Source: Setophaga petechia (Eukaryota; Chordata; Aves; Passeriformes; Parulidae). Taken from it: 64,000 nt of DNA. A program made the translations under genes and the position numbers. The notes beneath the pieces were generated by a model, which was not told the DNA's origin, ran no database searches, and saw nothing but the letters and a program-made list of their open reading frames with translations. Where the stretch lies: the NCBI GenBank assembly GCA_024362935.1, contig JANCRA010000007.1, positions 18,649,003 through 18,713,002 on the forward strand. Reading direction: 5' to 3'. Positions 12,401 to 24,300 of the stretch are shown here, in pieces. Each line of letters starts with the position of its first letter. Position 1 is the first letter of the stretch.

Positions 12401-15400
12401 GGTGCTGCTGCTGCTGCCCAGCCCAGCAGAGCCCAGCTCACACAGGTGCCACCAGTGCTGCAGGTGGTGGCAGGCAGGGCAATGCTGGAATGCTCTTCTT
12501 GCAGACAGCAATACTGCAGTAACTTTAGTCAGTAATAATGACTGAGCAGGTGCCAGAGTTTTAACACAACTCGTACTCCTTCTTACAGATGTCTTATGTG
12601 ACCTTAGGGAGGCCTTTTAGTTTATCTGTGTCTCCTATCAATGCTGTGAGGGTTAAAAAGATGAAGTTCATGAGTGGCACAGCTGTTCTGTGAAGGGGGA
12701 CTGTTAAGGTGAGAGACATTAGGAATTATGGTTAATCCCATGCAAAATTGAAATTTTCCAAATATGAAGTTCATGAGTGACCCAGCTGTTTCAGGGAGGA
12801 AAACTTGTAAAATGAGAAACATTACTCAGTATAGTTAATCCCATGCAGAATTTAAATCATCCTAAAATGATAACACTGGCTAACAGAGAATTTCAGAAGG
12901 TTTGTTTGGGGTTCTCTTGTATACCTTCAGAGACTGAGTCTTTTATGTGCGGTCAAAGGACTGAAAATGCACTTAATAGAAAAAGAATAAACCAAAACAA
13001 ATCAACACATGAAAAGAGCTATAATAATGCCATTTGGTACCAGAGAGGTAATTTCATATTTGCTGTTTCAGTGCCCTCAGCCCTGAAATTTTTAGTTTGG
13101 GAGAAAGCTGAGGTGAGAAAGAGGAAAGTCCCAATGCTATCTCAAGTCTAGTGGAAGATGGTGGAGCTTTTGCTGAATTCAAATTCAGTCATGGGTATGT
13201 TATGTTGGTAGCTGCCTTGCCTCTTCTGTGCTCACAGATCTCTATCTCTGCTCTCATCACTGTGCTCAACTTTTCCACTCTATGCTGAAAATCCCACAAG
13301 AATATGAAGAAGATTACCAAATATTAAGAACCCTGTGATAACAATAGATGCAAGTGGTTCTAACATTAAAACCAAATTCTTACAAAGTCTCTCTTTGGTT
13401 TATATTTGTAATGTTCTGGGCTCCCACACATTAGCTCTGGACCACAACAAGGGAATTACTTCCCTAAATATTGTGTACATTTTTATATTAATGAACATTT
13501 TTATATTAATCTGCTTTGATAGCTGGTGACAAATGGATGACATCTTATGGCTCATAAGATTTGGGGCACTGTTGACACACTGGAGTGTCCAGCAGAATTC
13601 TAAGCAGAGCAGGTGTACAATGCTGCAGCTGGGTGCAGCAGGGCCCAGGAGGGCTACAGGACCTCTGAGTTCCTCTGTGCACAGGGCCTGTTCTGGACAG
13701 ACCTGATTACCCAGAATTATTTAGCACTGCAGGTATGGCAAATTAAATTAAATTAAAGGCCACAGCCTTAAACGTGGTCTGTCTTTTTGACTATTGAATC
13801 ACTTGGCCACTACATGAAGTAAAAGATTTATTTATATATATATGTGGCACGTGGAGAGTTAGATTAGAGAAATAAAACGCATGTAAGGTCCAGATTTGCA
13901 TTCTGCAAACCATTCCCTAAATTTGCCTATTTAGTTCTAAACATCTCAAGTGATAATGCAATTTATCTTGAGATATACTTCCAAACTGTTATTATTTTCC
14001 TTGGCTGTTTTCCTTTTCTCATTCAATCCTAGCAATGTTAGCCTGTAAACAGGACAGTAAGCCATGTAAAGCTAATTCACTGTTACAAATAAAATGCTGC
14101 TTTGAAAGAGCTTTGGTTATTTGCCATTCAAAGGTTTACCTCATGTCTATGATTAATGCATCTGTGTGAACAATCTTCTTCCAAACATGCTCTATCAGTA
14201 GGTCAGACAGCTGGGTTAGAAGTTCACTGTCTCCAAACATATCAAATCTCAGATAGCCGATGTTGTTTTCAAATACATTTGTGTGGAATGAAAATTTAAT
14301 CAAATCTTCAAATACTTCTGGTGGAGGGATCTGAAAGAGTATGGAAAAACAAAACAAATCATTTGTTGGCACTAGCTTGACACAAAATTATGTGGGTTGT
14401 GTTTAATCCAGGTGGGATATGTATGAGGAATGTGACCAAGTTGAAAAACATAATAAATTTTACAATATTTTTGCACACTAGACGTAGGTTAGCATTGCCT
14501 GATGAATTTTTGCGCAGTATAAGGTTTATCAATAACACACCCAGAATCCGGATCACCCTCCTATATCCAGAGCTCGGTTTATTTTTCAAAAATACAAGAA
14601 ATTCCTTGAAGCAAAGAGGCTACAAGAACAATACCAACCAGCAGCAAAGATCCCAGGCCTGCCACCCAAGCCCATATGTTGCCTTTAGGAGTTGTTTCTA
14701 AACACGGCACCTGGGACTTTCATAATCTCTTGATTGGCCTCATGGCACAAACAGCTGCTGGCTGCAGGTATGAGTGGCCGAGCCCCTCTTAATGACCCAG
14801 TCCCTGTGAGAGAGAGGAACCTGATGTGTGGGGCATGTGCTAGGATACTCATGAAGCAGATATGTTAAATCTCTTATGTGGTGGCCATGTGCCTGGAGCC
14901 TCACGTGTTAGGTTGCGATTTATTTAATTTTGCTTAGCTTATGTTATTAAAGAGCAGACATTTTTTAGTAGCAATGTGTAGCCAAAAAATAAAGTTCTCC
15001 TAGTAACCCCTGTATGCATTGAGACATAGCCAGCTCCTGTTGCTCAACTTCTATTTTGTATGCAGTATCTGAAAATGGAATAGCCTCCTTCAGCTTGAGA
15101 TAAGAATCTAGAATACATATGATTTATATGACCTTCAGCCATTTGGTCTTTCGTCCTCAGGGTTGCTGTGAAAATGGTGTTATACCTTCTTTTAATCAGT
15201 TGCCCTCTGCCATAGCTCATCCCCAGACAATCCATGCTTTTACTGTCAAAAGAACAAGGAGTCAGCTGTAAGCCATGTGCCTGAAGTTCTCTCCCAGTCT
15301 ACAACATGCCACAGAGCTGGGCAGGCACTTGGGCTCTCTGCAACCGCAGAGAAGTCAAGTGATCTCCTGACCCCTTTATAGTGCTCTGGCCTGGAGCTTT

Positions 15401-18400
15401 GCTCCTGCCAAAAGCAGGTCTGCCACAGCAGAAAGAGTTTTTTCCAAGGTGTGTGAATGTGTTTGATACAGATTAATGTTACTTAGGGGAAGATTACCTT
15501 CCATATGACACTTTATCATTCAGTCCCTGATGTATGCCAAAATTATCAAAGTTTCAATCATTAATTTAAAAGCCCTGTTGGCCAGTAGCTGCTGACCTGA
15601 TGATAAGAGCAAACTCTATTCTGTACTCTTCTTTATCACTATACCTTGTGAAAATAACCATTGTATCTGGACTGTAAACACATCAGTCCAGCACTGCTGA
15701 GTTTGTCATTTCCAATCCACTTCTCAGTGACAGCAGTAATACCTGATCTGCCCACTGTACTTTGATTAACTAATCACAGTTTTGAAAAATACATCCAGCA
15801 TGCACTGATTGTTCTGACAGAACTTATGTCTAGTTCAGAGATACTGGTCCCCCTCAGGAGGAAAATAAAAATATCACTCATTAAAAACATCCACAAATAA
15901 AACTGATCTGTTAATCTCAGCCACTTGCTAATGATATTTTAACTGAACACAGAAATGTCTTATCTCTGTCTCCAGTGATAACTGCTAAATGCATACACAT
16001 AAACATGTAAAGAGTAATAACTGTCTGATAATTTTTTTCTTGACTTGTTCTTTTACTATGATGTGTCGCATTTTTGTTCCATGAGGACTTCAGCTTTGAT
16101 ATGTTTTGAAAATCCATTATAAATTTCAAGGTGGGAAGGTTGCTCATCCCAGATCTCATGGGGTGAAATAAATGTGCAAGGATCTAAACAAAAGCTCTTC
16201 ATGGCTGCAAGAAAAGGAATGAAAATGTATCTATTCTTTAAGTTCTAAGACTTGAAATCAGATGAAAAGCTCTCAGAATGTAATTTTGGGGCACCAGGGA
16301 AAGTGTCTGAACTTTTCAGTAAAAGAGATGAGGAGCCAGTGACTGATATTAGAGAGTTACTACCCTGCAAAACTGCCAGTTCATAACACTGGCATGTGAG
16401 CCACATGCCAGTAAGAAGGTAAATGGTACCTAAGGAGGTAAATCAAGCTTCAGGAAAGAACCACACACTTTCCTTTGGAAGGCAGAGCTCTGTTTGTGGG
16501 CCAAGGACAAGCTGGGACAGGATGCAGCTGAAAGTAAGATCTGCTGCTCAGTCAGACAGTGTTTACATACAAATGACTTGTTGTTAAATATAAACCCTCA
16601 GGTGCACACTATAAGCAATGTGGCTACACTAAAGGACCTCCAAGCTAACTCCACTTTAAGCCAAGGAAAAATGTTTCTTCATTAACTATATAAGGGCCTG
16701 CAGTCCTATTCTACAGACCCCTTTCACAGGTGAGTGGTGTAAGTACAACATGATGTCACACAAAATAGGACATTAGAATTCTGTCCTAGGACTTGTACAT
16801 GGAGTTTGATCCCTGATTCTGACACAAACCCCAGCCATGGGCAAGCCACTTTTCTAAACGTGTCTCTCTTCCGTCTTTTCTCTCTTTTCATATCTCCCTT
16901 GTTTTTTCTATTTAGATGGAACCTGTTTTTCCATAGCTATTTTTGCGCTGACCGTTGTAAGATAACTCTGACTTCCATTAAGGATGCTAGTGCTGTCAAC
17001 TGCTGGCTGTTAAAATATTATCAGCAAACACCCTTGCAATACCATTGCAAACCCTGAGATTAGTTTAAGAACCATGAGATCAGGAGGGCTGAGTGGCAGG
17101 GCTGCACTTTTCTCAGAACGTTTGGGTTCCTTGTGTACCCTCACAGGCTGGAACGGAACTGTTCATCAGGCCCCCAGCTCAAGGCCTGAGCAGCCCTGAC
17201 AGCTCCTTCTCACTTGCTCTTAACAACACACATTTTACTGGGTGATTTCTGGCAATCCACCCTAGCACGTCACCAGCCTTACTATTAGAAAGATGTTTTC
17301 AAGATCTGGTGTAAACAGTCTAAGTTCACTACTTTGTACTGTTTAAGTGCATTGCTTCTTGGCCTATTTACTATGGACAAGGGAAGAGATTATTCTTTTC
17401 ATATTTGAAACAGTCTCTTACGTATCTGACGAGTGTTTTCATGTCTCCTCTCAGCTTTCTTCTCTCTGGAATAAACAACTCAAATATTTTAAACTTTTTG
17501 AAGGCTACTTTTATTCATTACTTTCTTTACTCCTGTCCCTCTTTTCTGCTGTCTCCATACTTGAGCCACATCCTTCCAGAAAACCATTGCCCAAAACTTT
17601 ATATATGATACACTAGATGAATTTTCTTTAGAGCTAAATGTAGCAGAAGATTTCATGTCTTCCTGATTATATTCTTCCATGTCCATTCTAGTTTGATGAT
17701 GATGAGTATTTACTGCAACGGCTTGACCCTATTGACTTCTGCTCAGGTTATGAACTCTGAAAAACCCATTTACATTTTTACAGGATTCCCCTAAACAAGC
17801 TACTTTTTTCCCAGAATTGTGCAGTGAACAACTATCACCCCAGAAACAAGCAAGCAAAGATTGCAAAAGGTGAAGAGCTAAACATGAGCTAATGAGAGTT
17901 AAACATGAGACATTTTTCTCTTGCAGAAACTTGCATAGTACCACTGTCTTTACTGTGGTTATGTTGATATAAATCAACATCATATGGGCCTACAACAATT
18001 GTTTTTCCACTTGTTAGCAACAGATGTAGAATTTGATTATTTATCTTGACACTTGGAGGCTGACCATTTTGATTTCACTCATTAATGAAGGGATATGAAC
18101 AAACCGTACTTCTTTCTGGTGAAACATCTCTAACTATTGCCTCCTTCAGCAAGTACAATACTCTCCTATATATAGATACTAATCATCTGGAAACAGAAGG
18201 ACTTGAAATGCAAGAAAAAAAATATCTCTTTACAAAGGATTAGTTTTTGCCTTTTATTCTGATACTAGTTCTTGCCTGATATTCTGATCACTTTCAGCTG
18301 CTTATCTAAACTGTCATTACAAAAATTCTCATAGGTGAAAAGACTGCACTAAAAATATTTGGTCATTAAGAAGGGGCCAAAATAATTACTCAGGAAGATT

Positions 18401-21400
18401 CCTCATCAATTAAAATGGATATAACACTTATGCCAAAATCAGGCAGCAGTTCTCCCATCGGTAGACAGTCACAAACACAAATGTTTCAGTTTGTAGAGGA
18501 AGGTTTGACTATAGAGGGAGAGAGAGAATAAGAAGCAAGGATTATTAAACTGCAGGTCAGCAAGTTTGCAGAGCTCTGCCTTATAAACAAAATGTTATTT
18601 TCTGGATCACAAAAAATATAGACAAAATTTGCCTCAAGAAAATCTGACTTCGCAAAGTGGCATTTATGCAGCTGACAGCTCTGACTAGCAGTGACCTTGC
18701 TGCTGCTTAGAGGAGACATATTCACTCCTCTGTACTATGCTTCAGCAGCTATTCTAGTGCAGCAGATGCACAGGTCTGCATGCATTTCACTTGTCTGTCT
18801 CCTATGTCCCATCCCATCCTTCATGTAGTTATTCATCATCACTGTGTTAATTGTGTTGAATCTGCTTCACCATCAAGGTCATTAACAGTAAAATTCTGCT
18901 GTCAAGGGAGAGGGTGGCTTGGAAGATAGGTAGCACAAGAAAAAAACCAGCTCTTAGGTTTTTAAGGAATAATGTCATATAGATTAAGAGAGCCACTATG
19001 CCCATGTATCAGGCTGTTGAATTTAATTTTTTTTTTTTTTAATTTACAAACACAGCTAATGCTATCATATATGCTTCACTGTACTCTAAAGTATTTGCTC
19101 TCTGGGGTATACTGAAATGAAAACAGAAAGCATTCCTCTTATGGGTGCAAAAACAAAACAGGAGATGAAGACATTCTTGCTGCCCAGGACTCTGTGGAAT
19201 GGGTGAATTTTCTTTTACCTCCATCTCAAGGAAAATCTTTTAATGACTTCAGTGTCTTCTTTAACATCTTAATGATCGCTTGTCTGACTCCCAGTTTCCG
19301 CTAGCAGTATGAGGGAATGCTTCTGCCTCTGGAAACCATTTTAGTTTCACAAGAGATCTGATTCTCTGCTCTTTATGCATTATTTCACCTTGGAGAAATC
19401 TCACATTTGTCCTAATTTTCATCCACACTGATGTGATTTCCTTCTTATAGATGTGTCCCTGACCTCTCCCAATCATTTTGCTTGACAAAGAACTATGGTA
19501 AAACAGAGGCATTGAGTAACATAATGGCATTTCTTCACTAGCTCTATCAGGATCAGAATTTTATGTCATGTGACAAATAAGTTACTTATCCCCTATGTCG
19601 TGTTCTTGATGTTTAAGGTCTGAATAAAGTAAGATCTGAACAAGTAAAAAAACCACCAAGAGTATTCATTAACAATCTTCAATGAACACAGTAGATAATT
19701 TGCAAGATTTTTCCGTTTTGTAGAATGGGGAGAAATTATGATGTGTCGCTACTGGTATGTTGATAATAATTGAGCATGGAACTCTGCTTTGACTCTAGTC
19801 AAAAGCATTGAAATATCTTTAGAGTGAAGTTTTCTTCACAACCTAGTTAGGAGGGAGAGTGCTGGAATAGAAAACTCCTTTAATTAATTATTTCCATTTA
19901 ATCTTAGAGGCAAGAATGGGGCCAGAATCTCTTGGTTAACAAACTTGAAAAAAAAAATCCATCCCTGGCAATGCTTAGATTTTGTCCTTTACCTTAGTAT
20001 TTGTGATAATACCACAAAGGTCATGGCCACTTTAAATCATGCATGCCAAAAATTTCAGAGTGTGGAAGTCCACGGATTTCCTCCCCCAGGAAACATTTAA
20101 TAGTTACCTGACACTTGGTCTACTCTGGTTCATTGCAAAGGCAAATGCATTCTCTTCAAAAGTAATTTTATGAGTCCCTGGAGAAAATCCGTCTCTGATA
20201 GCCCTGCTAGTGCAGTAGCCAGAAAGCAGCCAACTCCATCCAAGAAAGGGATCAGGTTATCCTAACCCTCTATTTAATTTGAAGATGGAATTTTAACAAG
20301 TGCTCCTGGGAGCTCCCTCCAGCACAACAATGAACAAGAAAGATTGCCAAGGCAGACCAGTGTATAAACACTCAGGCTCAGAACAAAGCACAGACTGTTA
20401 TGCAAACCACACAGCAAGGGCAAAAGTAGATTATTAAAAATCAATTTCTCCCTGGGGTCACCTAACTTCCACCCAGATACTTCTTCCAAAATATTTCTAG
20501 GTCACTAGGAAACTCTCTGATGCTGAGCATGAGATACAATTAGAACAACTTTCCACTGCCACTACCAAAGGAGTTGCTGATTATTCTGGTGTAACAAATG
20601 TCAGCTGCTAAAATTTTATATAGAGAGATCCATCAAAGAGCACATGACTGCATGTTTAGTGAGTTGTATGCATTTACTCTAGTCCAACTAAACTTCCCTC
20701 AAATTACAACCTGGGTTTGAAACCAGAGGGTTTCTGAATTTATTACAGTTGAAAAAGCTGCATAATTGAAGGAGGAGGGATCGCAGAAACAATGAGATAT
20801 CTTACCTCTAACTCTGAAACACTACAGTTTTGCTTGTGGCATATGGCAACAGAGATTCACAGCCTGAAGGTTGTTTCCAAAATCTATGCATCCAGAACTA
20901 CCATCTAATTCAACAAGCTACTCCCCTAAGTGTCAGAGACAGGTCAGCCCACAAAACCTCCTCAGGCATTGGCTTCTCCTCTGGGTACAGGTAAATATGG
21001 TTTGATTTGTGGTTTGGGCTAGAAAAAAGATAAAGTACCTGACTTAATGCTCCCATTCCAGCTGCCATCTCTATAGCTGAGTATAGAGAGCTGTACCTGT
21101 TTTGGCATGAATCCTGGGATGCTGTTCTTGGCATGTTCAGGGATGTAGAGTAATTTCAGGTGTTCATCATCAGAAAGAGCTTGTAAGATGGCAGTCACCT
21201 TCCCAGCAAGTTCTTCCTCTGTATTGATCCTTTTATAATTGTCTTTGTTGATGTTCTTTGTGAGGTTGGATGCTATAACAGTCCCAATGTCCACAAAGGC
21301 ATAATTATCTGCCACAAGCTTGCCCACAGTTTGCAGTATCTGTGGCACCTGGGCACGCAGGTTGGCAATGTGCTGAGCTACAGCCATGGCTTCACTGGCC

Positions 21401-24144
21401 TGGATGGTGATGTGTGGCTCCACCCCAGACACACTCCATACTTTTCCAGTGACTGGGCTGAGCACCACTTGGCTGGGGATGGAGGCATACAGGGAACTGT
21501 TCCCAACACGATAAATGCCCACCGAGAGGGATCCACCGACTGTGGGCTCACCGACAACTGTGGCCCGGTGTAGGTCCTTCATAGACCGAGTGAAAGCTTC
21601 AGCTGCTGAGCCACTCATGTGGCTTGTTAGGATGTAGATGTCCTTGAGGGAGCCGTATCTCTTGCCAGTGAGCTGGGGGAGAGTCCACACCTCTGTGCTG
21701 CGGGAGGTACTACGATCGAAGACAGTGTAGAGGTGTTTCCGAGGCTCGGGGTCAAAGAAGTAGGAACAAAGTATTGGGATGGCAGTGGAGTAGCCACCTG
21801 TGTTGTACCTCATGTCAATGATCATGGCATCCGTGTCCACCAGCTTGTTCCATACCATCTGCAACAGCTGTGGCCCAATGGCCTTCACTGTTTCTGCCTC
21901 AGCCATCATATCAAAGCGAAGGTAACCCAGGTTCCCTGGCAATACCTCAATTTTGAAGAGTGCCTCAATGATGTAGCTCAGCTCTTCAGGGCTGGGAATC
22001 ACATTGGGAAGCTGCTCTTCCGGTGTTGGTTCTACATGGCTGTGGAAGACGTGAAGCCGGTGGTCTCCAGAGGCCTCCTGCAAGTCACTGGTGAGCTGGG
22101 AAGCCAAAGTCTCGTGATCTATAGCTGATCTATAACCTCCTTGGGCCCGTTTGGTGCTGAGCATAGCGCTGGCCTTAGCAGCCACCTCTGGGATGGCATA
22201 GTGAGCCTCTAGGAGCTGCCCAGTACGCTCCAGAAGTACTCCCATGTTCTTGTGGAAGGCTAGCACTTCTTCAGCCTTCTCCAGTGCATCCTCAGCCAAC
22301 ACTATGGCATCAGGAACAACTCCTCCACCCATCCAGCTCTCCCCGTGGTTGTCAATGAAGGTGATAACAGGAACTGTGATAGTCAGGCCACGGGTTATTC
22401 CCAGCCCGGGCTGCAGCAGAGGGAAGGTCCGAGTGTGTGAGAGGCTTCCTGCTGTGATCTCCCCGACCAGCGTGGCACGGCCCAGGGACTGCATGAGGTA
22501 AGCAAACTCCTCAGCAGCTGTAGCAGTGTGGTGGCTGGTGAGCAGGTAGATGCCACGCTTGGCCCCATAGGACTGGCCCAGCAGTTCTGCCTGGCTGTTG
22601 TGCTCCTGGGTACGGTTGGTGCGTCTGTCATAAGTTGTGAAGAGATGGACAGGACCAGCAGCAGGATCCTGAAAGTAGGAGAGCAGCACAGGCACAGCAG
22701 AGGAGGAAGGGCCTCCAAGGTTGTAGCGTAGGTCCATGATCAAGTTCTCTGTATTTTGAAGGGGTTCCCACACTTTGTGTACAATGTAAGGCCCCAGCTT
22801 TGCAAGCACAGAGGCATCTGCAAATTCATCAAAGCGCATGTAGCCAACATTGCCTGGCAACACTGACACCTTGAAGACGGTATCCACCAAGGCGTGCAGC
22901 AGCTGCTCATTGTCAGGTAAGTCAGCTGCCATTCCAACTGGCTTCTCAGCTGGGGGATCAGCAGCTTCACCTGGCATCATGACTCGGACTGTCAGGCGGG
23001 GGTCATCAGATAAGGCCTGCAACTCAGTGTTGAGTTTGGTGGCCAAGTCCTCGGATGACTGCACAGAAGAGAAGTCGGAGGCGGCCAGGCGCTGCAGTAG
23101 CACAGGCACTCTTTCCACCAAGCTGTAATAGTCCTTTAATATGTTTTTGAGGTGGCTAATGGTGCCAGGCACTGCTCTGCGCACTGCCAGGATATCCAAG
23201 GATTTCTGCAAGGCGTGCTCTGCCTCAGTAGCCACACACGGCATCACCCCACTCACTTCCCAGCTCTGTCCACCCCCACTCAAGGGGCTCACAGATCGTG
23301 ACACAGGAACCATCATATAGAAATTGGAAGGACCAATACGCAGCTTCTGGATGTCCAGCGAGCCCCCAGCTGTCTTCTCTCCGACAGTGATAGCTCTGTT
23401 CATGTGCTTGAGGATGTAAGCCACATCTTCAGCCACTCCTGTGGTGTGATGGCTGATCAGAACAATGACATCCTTGTCTTTGCTGTACCTCTCTCCCAAC
23501 ACCTTTGGCAGTGTCCATATCTCTATGGTGGTGTTGGAGGGACGATTGTATACAGTCTCAACATGCAGTCTCTTGTCTTGTTCATGTAAGTACGAGATGA
23601 TGAAGGGGAGGCCAGAAATCTGTCCCCCAGTGCTGTGACGAAGATCTATCACCAGGGCAGATGTGTCTATCAGTGTCTTCCAGACCTTGTCCACCAGAAA
23701 AGCTCCAACTTTCTGCACAACGTCCTCTCCTATGATATAATCAATCCTCAGGTAGCCAACATTGCCTTCCAGCTTGTCATACATGATCACATGCTCAATA
23801 AGACTCAGGAGTTGCTCACGGGTAGGGGAACTCTCAGCTTCTTGTTTGGGAGCTGCATGTGGTAATGGCTCATAGGAAATCACCAGTCTTGGGTCATTCA
23901 GAGCACCCTGCACTCCAGCTGTCAGGACACTGGCCAGCATTTTTGGATCTGAGATGTCCAGGATCTCTCCGCTCTTGATTGCTTGTTCAATGGCTTCTTG
24001 CATTCCCACTAGGTTTTCAGGATAGCAGTAATTGTCCAGAAGGACTTTAGCCATGTCCAGCACTAGAGTTGGCTGAAAGATTTCCTCAGCAGGTATGCTG
24101 CATATGATCAGTGCTGAAAACAGCAAGAAATGTGTCCTGGTCAT
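9135..24144 (-). CDS. RBP3: RBP3 / IRBP, interphotoreceptor retinoid-binding protein (whole CDS, four exons)
   Basis: Secreted retinoid and fatty-acid carrier of the interphotoreceptor matrix, shuttling 11-cis and all-trans retinoids between photoreceptors and RPE in the visual cycle. Coding exons: 24144-21097, 14330-14140, 11433-11291 and 9463-9135, joined in phases 0, 2, 1; total 3711 bp, 1236 aa (human about 1247). The start at 24144 gives a signal peptide ([15 protein letters not shown]) followed by the mature-type motif [18 protein letters not shown]. An in-frame ATG at 24255 would bury that signal and is less likely. Four homologous modules related to tail-specific peptidases (S41/crotonase-like fold) are seen; the GN(V/L/I)GYLR motif recurs near residues 126, 428, 735 and 1040, a repeat of about 300 aa. 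One giant exon holds three modules plus part of the fourth, and introns interrupt only the fourth region, the known tetrapod architecture. No frameshift or internal stop. Confidence 0.96.
9464..11290 (-). other. RBP3 intron 3
   Basis: 1827-bp GT-AG intron. AT-rich, no coding signal recognised. A stretch near 10935-10975 (TTGGAAGAGACC...AGAGGTCT) weakly recalls the antisense 3' part of an avian CR1 element but is too short to call. Confidence 0.8.
11291..11433 (-). CDS. RBP3: RBP3 coding exon 3
   Basis: A 143-bp exon. It completes the Arg codon and reads [21 protein letters not shown] ... [17 protein letters not shown], ending one base into a Gly codon with AAAG|GTAAAT as the donor. The length equals human exon 3 as I recall. 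It has too few codons to show as a long open frame. Confidence 0.93.
12661..12866. repeat. Imperfect 103-bp tandem duplication in RBP3 intron 2
   Basis: Copy 1 begins ATGAAGTTCATGAG at 12661 and copy 2 begins with the same 14 bases at 12764. The shared block TTAATCCCATGCA falls at 12732 and 12835, also exactly 103 bp apart. The copies differ at many positions between these anchors, so the duplication is not recent. Confidence 0.8.
13477..13512. repeat. Two-copy 18-bp AT-rich direct repeat
   Basis: ACATTTTTATATTAAT occurs at 13477 and again at 13495, adjacent, period 18. Simple slippage duplication within RBP3 intron 2. Confidence 0.7.
13740..13757. repeat. Short (AAATT)n microsatellite
   Basis: About 3.6 units of AAATT in RBP3 intron 2. 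No further role visible. Confidence 0.6.
14140..14330 (-). CDS. RBP3: RBP3 coding exon 2
   Basis: A 191-bp exon bounded by a TTTCAG acceptor and AG|GTAAAC donor on the minus strand. It codes [15 protein letters not shown] ... NNIGYLRFD ... HTDALIIDM, then two bases of a split Arg codon. The length equals human RBP3 exon 2 as I recall. It continues exon 1 in phase 0 and exon 3 in phase 2. Confidence 0.94.
14331..21096 (-). other. RBP3 intron 1
   Basis: 6766-bp GT-AG intron separating the giant exon from exon 2. AT-rich, only short open frames, none recognisable. It holds a perfect 8-bp inverted repeat (ATGTTGAT/ATCAACAT) at 17961-17980 and a poly-T run near 19028. No RNA gene or clear mobile element seen. 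Confidence 0.8.
21097..24144 (-). CDS. RBP3: RBP3 coding exon 1 (signal peptide, repeats 1-3, start of repeat 4)
   Basis: A 3048-bp uninterrupted coding exon (1016 codons). It ends in ...MPKQ with CAG|GTAC as the donor, the exon's last base at 21097. The following codon is complete in exon 2 (phase 0). The open frame read past the donor gains only about 26 unrelated residues before a stop, which confirms the splice. The three complete modules each carry GNxGYLR, a DLR/DMR(x)NxGG-type strand, an RPSN/DRRT/DRST segment and ATxVGExTxGG-like blocks. Confidence 0.95.
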
Positions 24145-24280
24145 TTTGTCTTTGTATAGAATAGAAAAGAAGTCAGAAGCTCTTATTGATGAGGATGAAC
24201 ATAGCTCTCCAATGACTGAATCACATTGAAATCCCTGTGTTGAATCCAGGTGCACTGAACAGATCTCTTATCTGCATTAA

Positions 24281-24300
24281 ACCTTTAATCTCATTAAAAT
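24281..24300 (-). promoter_or_regulatory. RBP3 proximal promoter: GATTAA (OTX2/CRX-type) element
   Basis: On the minus strand GATTAA lies at 24290-24285, with a second homeodomain core (TTTTAATGA) beside it. It is about 141 bp upstream of the RBP3 start codon. A GATTAA element bound by OTX/CRX factors is established in the mammalian IRBP promoter close to -45. If the distance is kept, transcription would begin near 24240, downstream of the in-frame ATG at 24255, which supports the start chosen at 24144. Function here is inferred. Confidence 0.5.

Larger units (their letters stand above)
11434..14139 (-). other. RBP3 intron 2
   Basis: 2706-bp GT-AG intron. It contains a GC-rich patch at about 12360-12500, a 103-bp tandem direct duplication at 12661-12866 and small AT-rich repeats at 13477-13512 and 13740-13757. 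No coding exon seen. Confidence 0.8.

Noticed and set aside
9135..14330. A separate single-module RBP3-like gene downstream of RBP3
   Set aside because: The three small exons have phases and content that complete the fourth repeat of the giant exon exactly, and together give a normal-length RBP3. They are exons 2-4 of one gene.
21331..23865. Several plus-strand and alternative minus-frame open frames within RBP3 exon 1
   Set aside because: They overlap the conserved RBP3 reading frame and lack independent motifs.
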